Shown here: positions 55,047 through 63,990 of the stretch, in pieces
Position numbering within the stretch: the first letter of the stretch is position 1
How the letters are laid out: every line of letters starts with the position of its first letter
From: Sporolactobacillus shoreae
GTDB lineage: Bacteria; Bacillota; Bacilli; Bacillales; Sporolactobacillaceae
DNA length: 64,000 bases
Assembly (NCBI RefSeq): GCF_004684935.1
Contig: NZ_SRJD01000002.1
Coordinates: forward strand, 247,706 to 311,705
Direction: 5' to 3'
Notes under the pieces: generated by a model
The model's database searches: none
Seen by the model: only the letters and a program-made list of their open reading frames with translations
Told to the model about the DNA's origin: nothing
Program-made: the position numbers and the translations under genes

Positions 55047-57908
55047 ATGAATGGAAAAATAATTGACCGTCTGAAAAAATGGGGCTCATTGGCTGTCATT
55101 TTTATCGTCATTGTCTGCATCTCGGGGGCTCTACCTAACTATCTGACACCGCCGAAAGCACAGCCTCAGCAGACTGCGAATAAAAACAGCTCGAAAACGC
55201 TGGTCCCTGCAGCGCCGCAAACCGGAGCCCTGGCCATTGTCAATGAAGACCAGGGGGCAGATGTCAACGGACAACGGTTGAATCTGGGAAACCAGATCGT
55301 TCCGCTTTTTTCTTCTGGTGACGATTACAATTGGGAGACAGTCAGCCGTAGCGCCGCCGACACTGGCTTGAAGCAGGGCACTTATCAGGCCGCCATTTAT
55401 ATTCCATCGAATTTTACAAGTAATATCTTCACCTATACCAATTCACAACCGAAGGCCGCGGTTATTTCGTATTCCGCCAATCCGAAGCTGACGGCTGAAG
55501 ATGCGGCCAAAATACAGACCGAAATGCAAAAGGTGAAAGGGACACTGAACCAGCAGTTTTCCAAGATCTACTGGCGGATCATTTCCGACAAACTCAGCTA
55601 TATCAGGGGCAACTTCACGGATGTAGTGAATAAGGATAAGCAGTACCTCCAGGCCATGTCTGATTTCTACAAGCCATCCTCGCAAAACATGGCGCAGGTT
55701 TTTAGTGCGCAGCTGAACCAGATCAATACGCTGCTTGCGGAAACGAAACAGTCATCATCCGACGCGGCCAGCCAGCAGACCACACTGACCGATACGAAAA
55801 ATCAGGTCAACCAGCAGCTGGATGCACTGAATAAACTGAGCGACCAGCTGAACCAGCAGATCCAGAGCCTGCAAAAAACGAGAGATACAAACAAGCAGCT
55901 GGTGGATGATGCCACGACCCAAAGTCAGGACAGTCTGAACAAGCTGCTAAGTGCGTTTAATGACGGAATGGTCAATCCTTTGAATACAGCTGTTACGATT
56001 ACTGACCCGTTATCAGCAGAAGGGGAGTTTGAAAGTTTAAGATCATATTATAATAGCGATAATAATAAGCAGTACTTAGCTAATAAGTCAAACATTATTG
56101 CACTCTCAACTGTTATATCGAATTATTTAGTAGCGGATACCGCAGATCCAAATTATCAAAATTCTCTCGCACAACAAAGTTCTACTGTTAATGGGGATCT
56201 GACAGCACAGCAAACTAGTGATGATAATGCATATTTAGCACTATATAAACTCTATTCCTCGTTGCTAAATTATGAAACAGGTCTTGAAAGTTCTGCGACA
56301 AACAGTGTCGACACGTCAATCAGCTCACTCAATGATGCATATGATAATTTAAAATTAGATCCTACAAGATCCGATCCAATATATCCGAATCATTCAGAGC
56401 AGGATGTTAGTGATCTGCAAGACGATATAAAGAAGTTATCAAGTTATAGTGTTTTTCAAAATGATTTGGGAGATGTTAAAGGACCTCTTCTTAGTACTAC
56501 GGATCTAAAAAAAACTTACGAACAAGTTTCACTTAATACCTTCTTTGACGCTTTAGGTGAAACTAAAGTTGCCCTGACAAATTATGAAACAATTTTTAGT
56601 AATGCCCCTCCAAATCCAGATCCAACAGTTTCGTCGACCCTTGACCATTCAAACTTTAATCAAGCAGATACAGATATCGGTAATATTACCTCTAGTACAA
56701 CTAAAAACTTAAATACTGTATTAACTGATTTAACTGGCGAAAACGGTATTACCGCATATTTAAGTAGGGTAAATCCTGATGATATTTTGAAAAATATGGA
56801 TTCAACTTCAACGGCTATCCAAAAAAAATATGATATGGATGAAGCAACATACAGCAACGCATTGAGTGATCAGCATACAGCTCTAGTTGCCCTAGAAAAA
56901 AATCTTACAAGTAACATGACTGACACTCAGCAACAGGTTGCCTCGATCGCTAAGCCACTTGTTCTGACAGCACCGGATCCGACTTTTGCAAGTGTGGACA
57001 ACGGTTTCGCATTGTCATTTAAAAGCAATACCTTTGATCAGCTGAATACAATTGATCAGGGGCTCCAGAACGTCTCTGACAATGAATCGGCCATTTTAAA
57101 GGATTCTCAGAACGTTCAGTCTCTGGTGAACGGTGTGCAGAGCGGCGCCAATCAGCTGACCGGTTCCTGGGGACAGAACCTGAACGCGACCGCAGAGCTT
57201 GGCAGCACCATTTCCCAGACGCTGGGGAACACGGGCGAACCCGGCAACCGTAATCAGGGAGCTTACCAGCAGCTGGCCAGTCCTGTAAATCTTGCAGGTC
57301 TTCAACTCGGCAACCCGAACAATGCGGCGCAGAATCAGGACCAGAATGCCGCATCAACGGATACAACACCTGCTGCCCCTGTGACTCAGCCGTTCCTGAC
57401 GCTTCTTGCCGTTCTGATCGCCAGCATATTGACCGGGTACTTCAGTTACCACTATCGTAACCTGAGCCGAACAGCGAACGCGCTTATTTCAGCGGCACTC
57501 GCGCTGATTACATCCGGCGTGATTATCGCATACGGTGTGGCGCAATATGGTCTTGAAGGCGGTGCAGTCATCATGTGGAGCCTCTTCACCATCGGGCTGA
57601 TCGCTGTAATATCTGCTTGGGTGCGTGAGGCTTATCAGTTGTCCGAGATTGTCGGTGTGCTGCTCATTGCGACTCTGGTTGTTTACTTCACGCTGCCTTT
57701 GCTGAAGAACAGCATGGATCGTTTTGCCTATCAAAATCCGGCATCCGATGTCTATCTAGCCATCGCCTACGGGCCGGATTACGCTCCTTTTCTGAAAGGA
57801 ATCGTAGCAGTTCTTCTTTTAGTCATTCCGGTACTCGCAGTCATTGGAATCCGTGCGATGATTCGCCACGTAAGAGAGGAGAAAGCCAATGAAACGGAAA
57901 CATTTTAA
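55047..57908 (+). CDS. yueB: YueB/EsaA T7SS membrane protein with a mosaic ectodomain
   Basis: A 953-residue protein with one N-terminal helix (LAVIFIVIVCISGALPNYL), a very long extracellular coiled-coil region, and about five C-terminal helices (from residue 775). In Bacillus, YueB is the receptor of phage SPP1; in staphylococci EsaA is a T7SS core protein. Residues about 310-630 (55975-56935) are far more AT-rich than the flanks, with rich Asn/Asp/Tyr codons, suggesting replacement by recombination. The start at 55047 follows AGAGGTC. Confidence 0.92.
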   Translation: MNGKIIDRLKKWGSLAVIFIVIVCISGALPNYLTPPKAQPQQTANKNSSKTLVPAAPQTGALAIVNEDQGADVNGQRLNLGNQIVPLFSSGDDYNWETVSRSAADTGLKQGTYQAAIYIPSNFTSNIFTYTNSQPKAAVISYSANPKLTAEDAAKIQTEMQKVKGTLNQQFSKIYWRIISDKLSYIRGNFTDVVNKDKQYLQAMSDFYKPSSQNMAQVFSAQLNQINTLLAETKQSSSDAASQQTTLTDTKNQVNQQLDALNKLSDQLNQQIQSLQKTRDTNKQLVDDATTQSQDSLNKLLSAFNDGMVNPLNTAVTITDPLSAEGEFESLRSYYNSDNNKQYLANKSNIIALSTVISNYLVADTADPNYQNSLAQQSSTVNGDLTAQQTSDDNAYLALYKLYSSLLNYETGLESSATNSVDTSISSLNDAYDNLKLDPTRSDPIYPNHSEQDVSDLQDDIKKLSSYSVFQNDLGDVKGPLLSTTDLKKTYEQVSLNTFFDALGETKVALTNYETIFSNAPPNPDPTVSSTLDHSNFNQADTDIGNITSSTTKNLNTVLTDLTGENGITAYLSRVNPDDILKNMDSTSTAIQKKYDMDEATYSNALSDQHTALVALEKNLTSNMTDTQQQVASIAKPLVLTAPDPTFASVDNGFALSFKSNTFDQLNTIDQGLQNVSDNESAILKDSQNVQSLVNGVQSGANQLTGSWGQNLNATAELGSTISQTLGNTGEPGNRNQGAYQQLASPVNLAGLQLGNPNNAAQNQDQNAASTDTTPAAPVTQPFLTLLAVLIASILTGYFSYHYRNLSRTANALISAALALITSGVIIAYGVAQYGLEGGAVIMWSLFTIGLIAVISAWVREAYQLSEIVGVLLIATLVVYFTLPLLKNSMDRFAYQNPASDVYLAIAYGPDYAPFLKGIVAVLLLVIPVLAVIGIRAMIRHVREEKANETETF

Positions 57909-58209
57909 TAAGCTGCTTCTGTTCGGAGCAGTTGCTTTGTCCCTTGTAGTCGTTTCCGGGTATGGCGGTGATAATACGAACAAGGTAGTGCCCAATCATT
58001 TTCAAAAGGAAAACACGACGATCGACACGAGTGAAATCAATACCAACATTGATGCATCATATCATAAGATACCGACACAGGTGAGGGCATTGACATTCAA
58101 AGAACCGCGCAATGATGAGACACTGCTGAAGCACTTGTTTTTGCAGTCGGATACCCGGGATAAAGTGAACGTGAAGCAGGAAACGGCGAAGATGGGTTTG
58201 TTCAAATGA
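57889..58209 (+). CDS. Small secreted T7SS-linked protein, YueC/EssA position
   Basis: A 106-residue protein with an N-terminal signal-like helix (LLLFGAVALSLVVVSG) and no lipobox Cys. It overlaps yueB by 20 bp. Position matches YueC/EssA, but it is shorter and lacks the C-terminal membrane helix usual in EssA. It may be a truncated or divergent EssA. Confidence 0.6.
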   Translation: MKRKHFNKLLLFGAVALSLVVVSGYGGDNTNKVVPNHFQKENTTIDTSEINTNIDASYHKIPTQVRALTFKEPRNDETLLKHLFLQSDTRDKVNVKQETAKMGLFK

Positions 58210-58247
58210 TCGTTGGTGGCAAATACGAATGAAGAGGAGTGCTTTCA

Positions 58248-58625
58248 ATGGGGGACTTCATCATCGAAACGGTCGAGGCAGTAGGAAAATACTTCGGTAT
58301 CGGCTTGTCGGACGCGGAGCGGAAACGTGGGAAATACGGCCAACTCTATCATCGCCTTAATCTGTTGATCGGTCAGGTGGAGGCTGATGTGGCTGCGATC
58401 TCAAGGCAGATCAGGAGCTATGAGGGATCGCACCCTGTACCGAAAACGAAAGTGCCCGGCGTTGAATTCAGTGCATCACGCGGACAGGTGGATGACCAGC
58501 TGAAAGCCAAATCGCAGGCCCTTGAGATGAAATTGTCTGAAGCCAAGGAAGCCAGATCGAAAGCGAAACAGGCCTTTAACCATTATCAGTACGTGGCTGC
58601 CGAAGAAAATCGTAAAAAGGGGTGA
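58248..58625 (+). CDS. Coiled-coil T7SS accessory protein
   Basis: A 125-residue helical protein (L-Y-H-R-L-N-L-L-I-G-Q-V-E-A-D, later a long KAKSQALEMKLSEAKEARSK helix). Such proteins precede effector genes in T7SSb loci and may help toxin targeting. The ATG at 58248 follows GAGGAG; a start at 58239 was rejected. Family not certain. Confidence 0.65.
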   Translation: MGDFIIETVEAVGKYFGIGLSDAERKRGKYGQLYHRLNLLIGQVEADVAAISRQIRSYEGSHPVPKTKVPGVEFSASRGQVDDQLKAKSQALEMKLSEAKEARSKAKQAFNHYQYVAAEENRKKG

Positions 58626-58631
58626 TACCGG

Positions 58632-58949
58632 ATGGGGCATTCAAGTAAAAGTCACGTAGAAATCAGGGGAGCCGAGCTGAATCAGGCGATTCAATGTATG
58701 CACCAGATTGATGACGCACTGAAAACCGCACTGTCTAAAGGTGGGGCATTGAAATCGGATATTGAGGTTCAGGGCGACTGGTCCGGAAAAAATAAGAAAG
58801 CATTGGTCGCTTATATGGATCTTTTACTGCAGTACCAGCGCCGGATCACCCAGACGGTCTCAAAACACGCGGCTTCTCTCTCATCTCTGGAAAAACATAT
58901 CACCGCTTTTTCCGGAACAGAAGAAGTGGCGAAAATAAAGGGGCTGTAA
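58632..58949 (+). CDS. WXG100-like T7SS partner protein
   Basis: A 105-residue two-helix protein with a central W-S-G turn (G-D-W-S-G-K-N-K-K-A-L). This size and motif fit WXG100-like effector partners (Lap-type) that co-fold with the toxin's N-terminal domain. The genes before and after lie 6 bp and 2 bp away. Confidence 0.75.
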   Translation: MGHSSKSHVEIRGAELNQAIQCMHQIDDALKTALSKGGALKSDIEVQGDWSGKNKKALVAYMDLLLQYQRRITQTVSKHAASLSSLEKHITAFSGTEEVAKIKGL

Positions 58950-58951
58950 AA

Positions 58952-59659
58952 ATGAGTGCTGAACCTTTGAAAATCGACGGTTTTTCACCTGCAGAACTTT
59001 ATGTGCTTGGAACGGCTGTGAACATCATTGATCTGTTTGGTCTTCCAGAATCGCAGCAGCTCGGCATGCTGGATGATGAAATTTTTATCAAAGCCAAGCG
59101 TTCTCTGCAGGAAAAAGGGCTGCTGACGGACTCCGGTGCGCTGACAGATGCGGCCGGTCTGCTGATCGAAATGCTTGAAGTCTATGCACAGAGCCCAGCC
59201 TATGTCCGCATTAACCAGCAGATGGTGGCCTTCCGAAAGGAGGAAAGCAAAGATCTGATTGTGCTGACTGAGCAGCAGAAGTGGCAGAGCTACCGTCTGG
59301 AAGTGCTGCCGAAGAGCCTGTTTATTGTTCAGCTGATTCAGGCGCATCCGCTCCTGAATCGCCAGCCTACGGAAGCTGAACATAAATTTTTGCTTCAGCG
59401 GCTCACCGATGAAGAGGAAAAAAAGTGGGAAGCCGTCCGCGTGGATCAGACGGATTTGCTGGCGCTGGAGTGGATGCCGAGAGAGGACGCAGGCTACCTG
59501 AGGCCCTACAGCTATTCATTCTACATTCCGATCGAGGATGAGCTGTACCGGACGGACATCCGGAGCCAGCAGACGAGAAAAGCGAGTCTGTATTACCTTT
59601 ATAAGGAACTGTTCAATGGGCTTCATATTCCTTACGGACAGGAGGCGCATGCCGGATGA
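58952..59659 (+). CDS. DUF5081-like/EspG-like T7SS effector chaperone candidate
   Basis: A 235-residue mixed alpha/beta cytoplasmic protein (S-P-A-E-L-Y-V-L-G-T-A-V at the start; R-S-Q-Q-T-R-K-A-S-L-Y-Y-L near the end). Its place between WXG-like genes and the toxin suggests an effector chaperone. No catalytic motif was seen. Overlaps the next gene by 4 bp. Confidence 0.55.
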   Translation: MSAEPLKIDGFSPAELYVLGTAVNIIDLFGLPESQQLGMLDDEIFIKAKRSLQEKGLLTDSGALTDAAGLLIEMLEVYAQSPAYVRINQQMVAFRKEESKDLIVLTEQQKWQSYRLEVLPKSLFIVQLIQAHPLLNRQPTEAEHKFLLQRLTDEEEKKWEAVRVDQTDLLALEWMPREDAGYLRPYSYSFYIPIEDELYRTDIRSQQTRKASLYYLYKELFNGLHIPYGQEAHAG

Positions 59660-59979
59660 GAGCCATGGCGGAAGGCGGGGGCGGCGAAATCTCGCTGAAC
59701 CCGGGTGATCTGGAACGGTTCGCGGTGCGCGCACAGGCAATTTCAGAGATTTTTCAAAATAAAATCGAACCGGAGATCGGGAAGCTCGCCCGTCTCTGCT
59801 ATTACGCAGACGGAGAGGCTGCCGACACGTTCACCAAGTATCGGCAGGCGCTTGAAAAAATGCGGGATGTCGGCGATTTTTATGCCCGCGCTGCGCAGCT
59901 GCTGATGTTCGTGGCCGAATCCATGGCCAGCCAGGACGAGGCACTGGCCCAGGCCTACGATGAAGGAGCGGTGCAGTGA
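59656..59979 (+). CDS. Small helical T7SS partner protein
   Basis: A 107-residue helical protein (LNPGDLERFAVRAQAISEIF; Y-Y-A-D-G-E-A-A-D-T-F at the turn). It resembles WXG-like effector partners without the Trp. The last 1 bp overlaps the toxin start, so it is translationally coupled. Confidence 0.65.
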   Translation: MRAMAEGGGGEISLNPGDLERFAVRAQAISEIFQNKIEPEIGKLARLCYYADGEAADTFTKYRQALEKMRDVGDFYARAAQLLMFVAESMASQDEALAQAYDEGAVQ

Positions 59980-61655
59980 TGGGACGCGATGTGTCTTATA
60001 AACAGAGTTCGTGGGAGGATATGGGCGAGGCGATCAGCCATGTATCCACCTGGGGCGGGACGCTGGACCAGATGCGCCGTGCAGATCAGGCGTTCCAGCA
60101 GATCCGGGATGCCGTAGAGAGCCTGGATGAGGACCACCGGATCTCTTTTTCCTATAAAAGTCTGTCGGGTGCGCTCGACAAACTGGGGAACGACTATCAG
60201 AAGCTCTATACGTTTACTGGAGAAGTAGGGGACGCCGTCAATCGCCACATTGACCACCCCTTCTACACGGAGATCGATGCGTTTGTGTCCGCGATGGCGC
60301 AGCTGTCCATCAGCCAGTTTCATACGAAAAACACACTGAATGTCACCGAAATGCAGGCGACCAGTACGATGGCCAACGTGGCCACTTATGAGAAGGTGAC
60401 CAAAAAGGACATTACGCTGGACGATCTTTTCAACACGAGCAGCCTGATGAAGGCGTCACTTCGGAGTGAATACGAGAACTTCAAGGCGCTGTCCACCTCC
60501 GACCAAGCAGAAAAGGTCACCTTTGACCAGTACAAGGAAGCCATCCAGTATAACTACAGCTTTGACTACAAGTCGATCAAGGACAAGCAGATCGACAAGG
60601 AGTTCTGGGTGAACCTTGGCATCGGGGCAGCCATTGTCGTCCTGACCATCGCCTGCCCGCCGGCAGGAGCGGTTGCCGGTGTCGCCTATGGCGCGATGCA
60701 GATGAGTGACGCCGTCACCGGAAAAAGCTGGATCTCTGGCCGTGAGCTCAGCACCGGTGAGCGCGTTTCCTCGGCGGCGTTTGGCGCGCTGGATGTGATT
60801 CCCGGGGCAGAGGCAGCCGGAGCATTCGGGACGATTGGCCGGGCCAGCATGAGAAGTGCGGAGAAAGTCGCCGATCTCACGAAGACGCTGGGTCAGGCAT
60901 CAAAAGGGCGCCTAATACAGCTGAGGCAGATCAGTCACATGCAGTTCGTGAGAGCGAGATATACCGCGACCAACCTCGGAGAAAAACTTCCAAACCTATC
61001 CCTGGGAGGCGGCCCACAACTGGAAGCTGCCGGTGTTTCCCGAGTCGGGGGCGGAGAGGGTTTCATCCAAAATATGAAAAACACATTCCAGCAGATGGCT
61101 TCCAAAAATATTGGTAGCGTATCAAAGGAGGGGAGTAATGCTGAAGAGAAAGTTTTAAATTCTAATCTTACAAAAGGATATGATGTTGAACCTAAATACA
61201 GTTCAGTAGATGATAGGATTAAAGTTACTCCAAGTCAGGCAAGTAAAAATGGTAAATGGTTAGGAGAGAGGGGTGAATCCACTTTCGTTTCAGATGATAC
61301 TAGGGTTCAATCAGTTTTAGATGAAAAAGGAGTAAAGGGGATAGAATATAAAAATGGTATGCCAGATTTTTCAGAGTTTGCAGAAGCTGAATTTAAAATT
61401 AACGATATGACGAATAGTAGGGCTAGTAATTTTTATCAAGCTGATGAAAAATTAGCTGAACAATGGACTGAAAGTACTGGTAAGGAATATAGTGTAGATG
61501 ATGTGGCTAATTGGAGAAGAGAAAATGGATATACTTGGCATGAATTAAATGACTTAAAAACTGTACAGTTGGTGCCGTCAATTATAAATGCGCCTATATT
61601 TAAACACTTGGGTGGTGTTGGTGAATTTAATATTATGTTGAAGAAAGGGAAATGA
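59979..61655 (+). CDS. T7SS polymorphic toxin with pre-toxin TG region and HNH/EndoVII-type nuclease domain
   Basis: A 558-residue protein. N-terminal helical targeting region (1-210), a hydrophobic segment (LGIGAAIVVLTIACPPAG), a pre-toxin TG-like region (S-G-R-E-L-S-T-G-E-R-V, P-G-A-E-A-A-G) and, after Q-M-A-S-K, a C-terminal toxin module (about 385-558). The module ends GYTWHELNDLKTVQLVPS, then H-L-G-G-V-G, the HNH/EndoVII WHH-like pattern, so DNase activity is likely. From about 61130 the DNA becomes AT-rich, marking a swapped-in module. The overlapping downstream gene is its probable immunity gene. Confidence 0.85.
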   Translation: MGRDVSYKQSSWEDMGEAISHVSTWGGTLDQMRRADQAFQQIRDAVESLDEDHRISFSYKSLSGALDKLGNDYQKLYTFTGEVGDAVNRHIDHPFYTEIDAFVSAMAQLSISQFHTKNTLNVTEMQATSTMANVATYEKVTKKDITLDDLFNTSSLMKASLRSEYENFKALSTSDQAEKVTFDQYKEAIQYNYSFDYKSIKDKQIDKEFWVNLGIGAAIVVLTIACPPAGAVAGVAYGAMQMSDAVTGKSWISGRELSTGERVSSAAFGALDVIPGAEAAGAFGTIGRASMRSAEKVADLTKTLGQASKGRLIQLRQISHMQFVRARYTATNLGEKLPNLSLGGGPQLEAAGVSRVGGGEGFIQNMKNTFQQMASKNIGSVSKEGSNAEEKVLNSNLTKGYDVEPKYSSVDDRIKVTPSQASKNGKWLGERGESTFVSDDTRVQSVLDEKGVKGIEYKNGMPDFSEFAEAEFKINDMTNSRASNFYQADEKLAEQWTESTGKEYSVDDVANWRRENGYTWHELNDLKTVQLVPSIINAPIFKHLGGVGEFNIMLKKGK

Positions 61656-62113
61656 TGATGAGAGATGTCATATTTGGAGAGTTATATTTTAAATATGGAT
61701 GGAAGCGTAAAGATACAATAAAAATTTTTGGGGAAGAACGAGAGGTAAATTTAATAGTTTCAGGAAGTGAAGGTAAAGAAATCTTAGATTCTCAAAGGGA
61801 AGCATATGTAAACTTTAAAAATAGAGTAAACGTAAAAGAAATTGAAATTGCGATATATAAGTATTATCTTTCAATATGTGAAGAATATAGAGATATGTTA
61901 GAAGAAGATGCTGATGAGTTTGCGCCACTAATTGACAGCATTAGTGAAATGGCTAAATTGGTTAATCCTATAGAAATGGTTTTACTTAGGTTGGAAAATA
62001 TCAGAGAAATTGGTATTTTGTTTGAGTGTTCTTGGGATATAGATGCAGGACTGGCTGTTAGAATAGAAAATGAAAAAATAATTGAAGTAGGCATACAAAA
62101 TATTGCATTATAA
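61652..62113 (+). CDS. Immunity protein, DUF6985-like
   Basis: A 153-residue acidic cytoplasmic protein overlapping the toxin gene by 4 bp. Its C-terminal half, G-I-L-F-E-C-S-W-D-I-D-A-G-L-A-V-R-I-E-N, is like DUF6985-type immunity proteins. Low GC matches the toxin module, so the two moved together. It presumably neutralises the nuclease above. Confidence 0.78.
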   Translation: MMMRDVIFGELYFKYGWKRKDTIKIFGEEREVNLIVSGSEGKEILDSQREAYVNFKNRVNVKEIEIAIYKYYLSICEEYRDMLEEDADEFAPLIDSISEMAKLVNPIEMVLLRLENIREIGILFECSWDIDAGLAVRIENEKIIEVGIQNIAL

Positions 62114-62179
62114 TTTAGAATAAAGAAACTAGAAATAAAAGATTAATATAGCTTAATGCATAAAATAATGCTAGTTAAA

Positions 62180-62222
62180 AATGGTAGTAATAGTTTAAAA
62201 CTGTTACTACCATTTACTTTTT
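62180..62222 (+). terminator. Terminator after the toxin-immunity pair
   Basis: AATGGTAGTAATAGTT (62180-62195) pairs with AACTGTTACTACCATT (62199-62214), one G.U pair, then TACTTTTTG. It closes the T7SS/toxin transcript. Confidence 0.8.
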
Positions 62223-62282
62223 GTAACGATAAACTTAGGCCTGAGGTGGCAGGGGATGGAAAAACTCAAATTGAGGCAAACC

Positions 62283-63797
62283 GATCTCCAGTGAACTGGA
62301 CAGATTAAACAGTGACTACCAGAAACTTTTAACGTTTACCAGAGAGGCGGGGGATGCCGTCAATCGCCACATCGACCACCCCTTCTACACGGAGATCGAT
62401 GCGTTTGTGTCCGCGATGGCGCAGCTGTCGATCAGTCAGTTTCATACGAAGAACACACTGAATGTTACCGAAATGCAGGCGACCAGTACGATGGCCAATG
62501 TGGCCACTTATGAGAAAGTGACGAAAAAGGACCTCACGCTGGATGATCTTTTCAACACCAGCAGTCTGATGAAGGCGTCGCTTCGGAGTGAATACGAGAA
62601 CTTCAAGGCGTTATCCACCTCCGACCAAGCAGAAAAGGTGACCACCAGTACAAGGAAGCCATCCAGTACAACTATAGCTTTGACTACAAGTCGATCAAGG
62701 ACAAGCAAATCGACAAGGAGTTCTGGGTAAACCTTGGCATTGGGGCAGCCATTGTCGTCCTGACCATCGCCTGCCCGCCGGCAGGAGCGGTTGCCGGTGT
62801 CGCCTATGGCGCGATGCAGATGAGCGACGCCGTCACCGGAAAAAGCTGGATCTCTGGGCGTCAGCTCAGCACCGGTGAGCGCGTCTCCTCGGCGGCGTTT
62901 GGCGCACTCGACGCAATTCCCGGGGCAGAGGCGGCCGGGGCGTTCGGGACGATCGGCCGTGCCAGTATGAGAAGCGCGGAGAATGTCGCTGGTCTCACGA
63001 AGACGCTGGGCCAGGCGTCAAAAGGACGTCTGATCCAGCTGAGACAGATGAGTCGATCGTGGGCAACGAGTGTCAAGCAAGCGGGGGCTGATCTGGGCGA
63101 TCAGATCTCTTTGGGAGGCCTGCAGCCGGAATTTGCGGGTGTTCCGGGGGTTAGTAGCGGAGAGGGCTTCATCCAGAATGTGAAAAACTCATTCCGGCAG
63201 ATGGCTTCCAAGGAAAGTGTCAATCATCCAAGCAGTTATAGTAAAATAGAGGATGTTCAAGGCATTAAGGAAACAAGCGATGCTGTTAAGCATTTGGACG
63301 ATGTTCCAAGGATTAAAGAAATAGAAGTGAAATTTAATCAAAGTGCCAAACATGACGCTGAAGAGTTTGAAAGACAACTTAAAGACCAAGAAAAGGGCAT
63401 GAATGAACTAACTATTGATGAGTATCTAAGAAATAGAGAAAGATATTTGGCTGAAGGTCGTGCTATAGAAGGAAATGCTGCTCAGCAAGCTGCAAGGGAA
63501 AATGCATACTTAGAAAAAGTTAATGAGTTAAGAAGAAAAGGTTTTTCGCTTGAAGATGCTGAAAAGCAAACAAATGAATGGTTAGACACACAAGCAGCTT
63601 TACACAATCCAGACCAGATAGCCGGAGGTAGAGCTGATAACATTGGAGGTATGGGCGATAAAGGTGTTAATTCGTCTATTGGCATTCAATGGAGATACAG
63701 AATTGATATTGTCGATGAACAAATAAGAGAGATGACAAAAAAAATGACATCGGAACAATTAAAAAATACTTACTTAAATGTCAAGTTAACCCACTAA
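62283..63797 (+). pseudogene. Orphan (headless, frameshifted) T7SS toxin cassette with Ntox15-type C-terminus
   Basis: The first 900 bp repeat 60165-61100 of the toxin gene almost base for base, about 2120 bp downstream. The 5' end is missing (in-frame stop near 62270, no ribosome site). A 4-nt deletion near 62641-62647 shifts frame from A-E-K-V-T onward; the rest continues in the 62814-63797 frame. After the shared Q-M-A-S-K the C-terminus is different: E-E-F-E-R-Q-L-K-D-Q-E, Y-L-R-N-R, LHNPDQIAGG, S-S-I-G-I-Q-W-R-Y-R-I. This matches the Ntox15 (type 15 polymorphic toxin, Tde-like DNase) pattern. It looks like a stored alternative toxin module. Confidence 0.88.
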
Positions 63798-63820
63798 ATA
63801 ATTGAAGGGAGAATATCAAG

Positions 63821-63895
63821 ATGAATAATATTCTTACAGATTTTAACGAAGAAATCATAATTGATAATGATATCCTGCATTCCCATATAGTGTAA
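63821..63895 (+). pseudogene. Truncated immunity-gene remnant after the orphan cassette
   Basis: The ATG with GAAGGGAGAATATC upstream encodes only 24 residues (N-N-I-L-T-D-F-N-E-E-I-I-I-D-N-D-I-L-H). The start looks like the N-terminus of GAD-like/DUF1851 immunity proteins that accompany Ntox15 toxins, but the similarity is short. It then stops at a TAA at 63893. Confidence 0.45.
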
Positions 63896-63909
63896 CGATA
63901 ATCCTACTT

Positions 63910-63947
63910 AAAACTGCCGAAAACACTTATATACAGCGGTTTTTTTA
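63910..63947 (+). terminator. Terminator after the orphan cassette
   Basis: AAAACTGCCG (63910-63919) pairs with CAGCGGTTTT (63934-63943), one mismatch and one G.U pair, followed by a T run. Confidence 0.6.
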
Positions 63948-63990
63948 TTGACTTTATCCTCGTTACATATTATAATATATGTAACGAGGA
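63948..63990 (+). promoter_or_regulatory. Consensus sigma-A promoter inside a perfect 34-bp palindrome
   Basis: TTGACT (63948-63953), 17 nt, TATAAT (63971-63976). The arms TCCTCGTTACATAT (63957-63970) and ATATGTAACGAGGA (63977-63990) are perfect inverted repeats centred on the -10. This is a typical repressor operator (TetR-like shape, inferred). It drives a gene beyond the window edge. Confidence 0.85.

Noticed and set aside
62407..62730. A separate 107-residue protein gene
   Set aside because: It is the 5' part of the frameshifted orphan toxin cassette; after residue 80 it is the out-of-frame translation of the toxin sequence.
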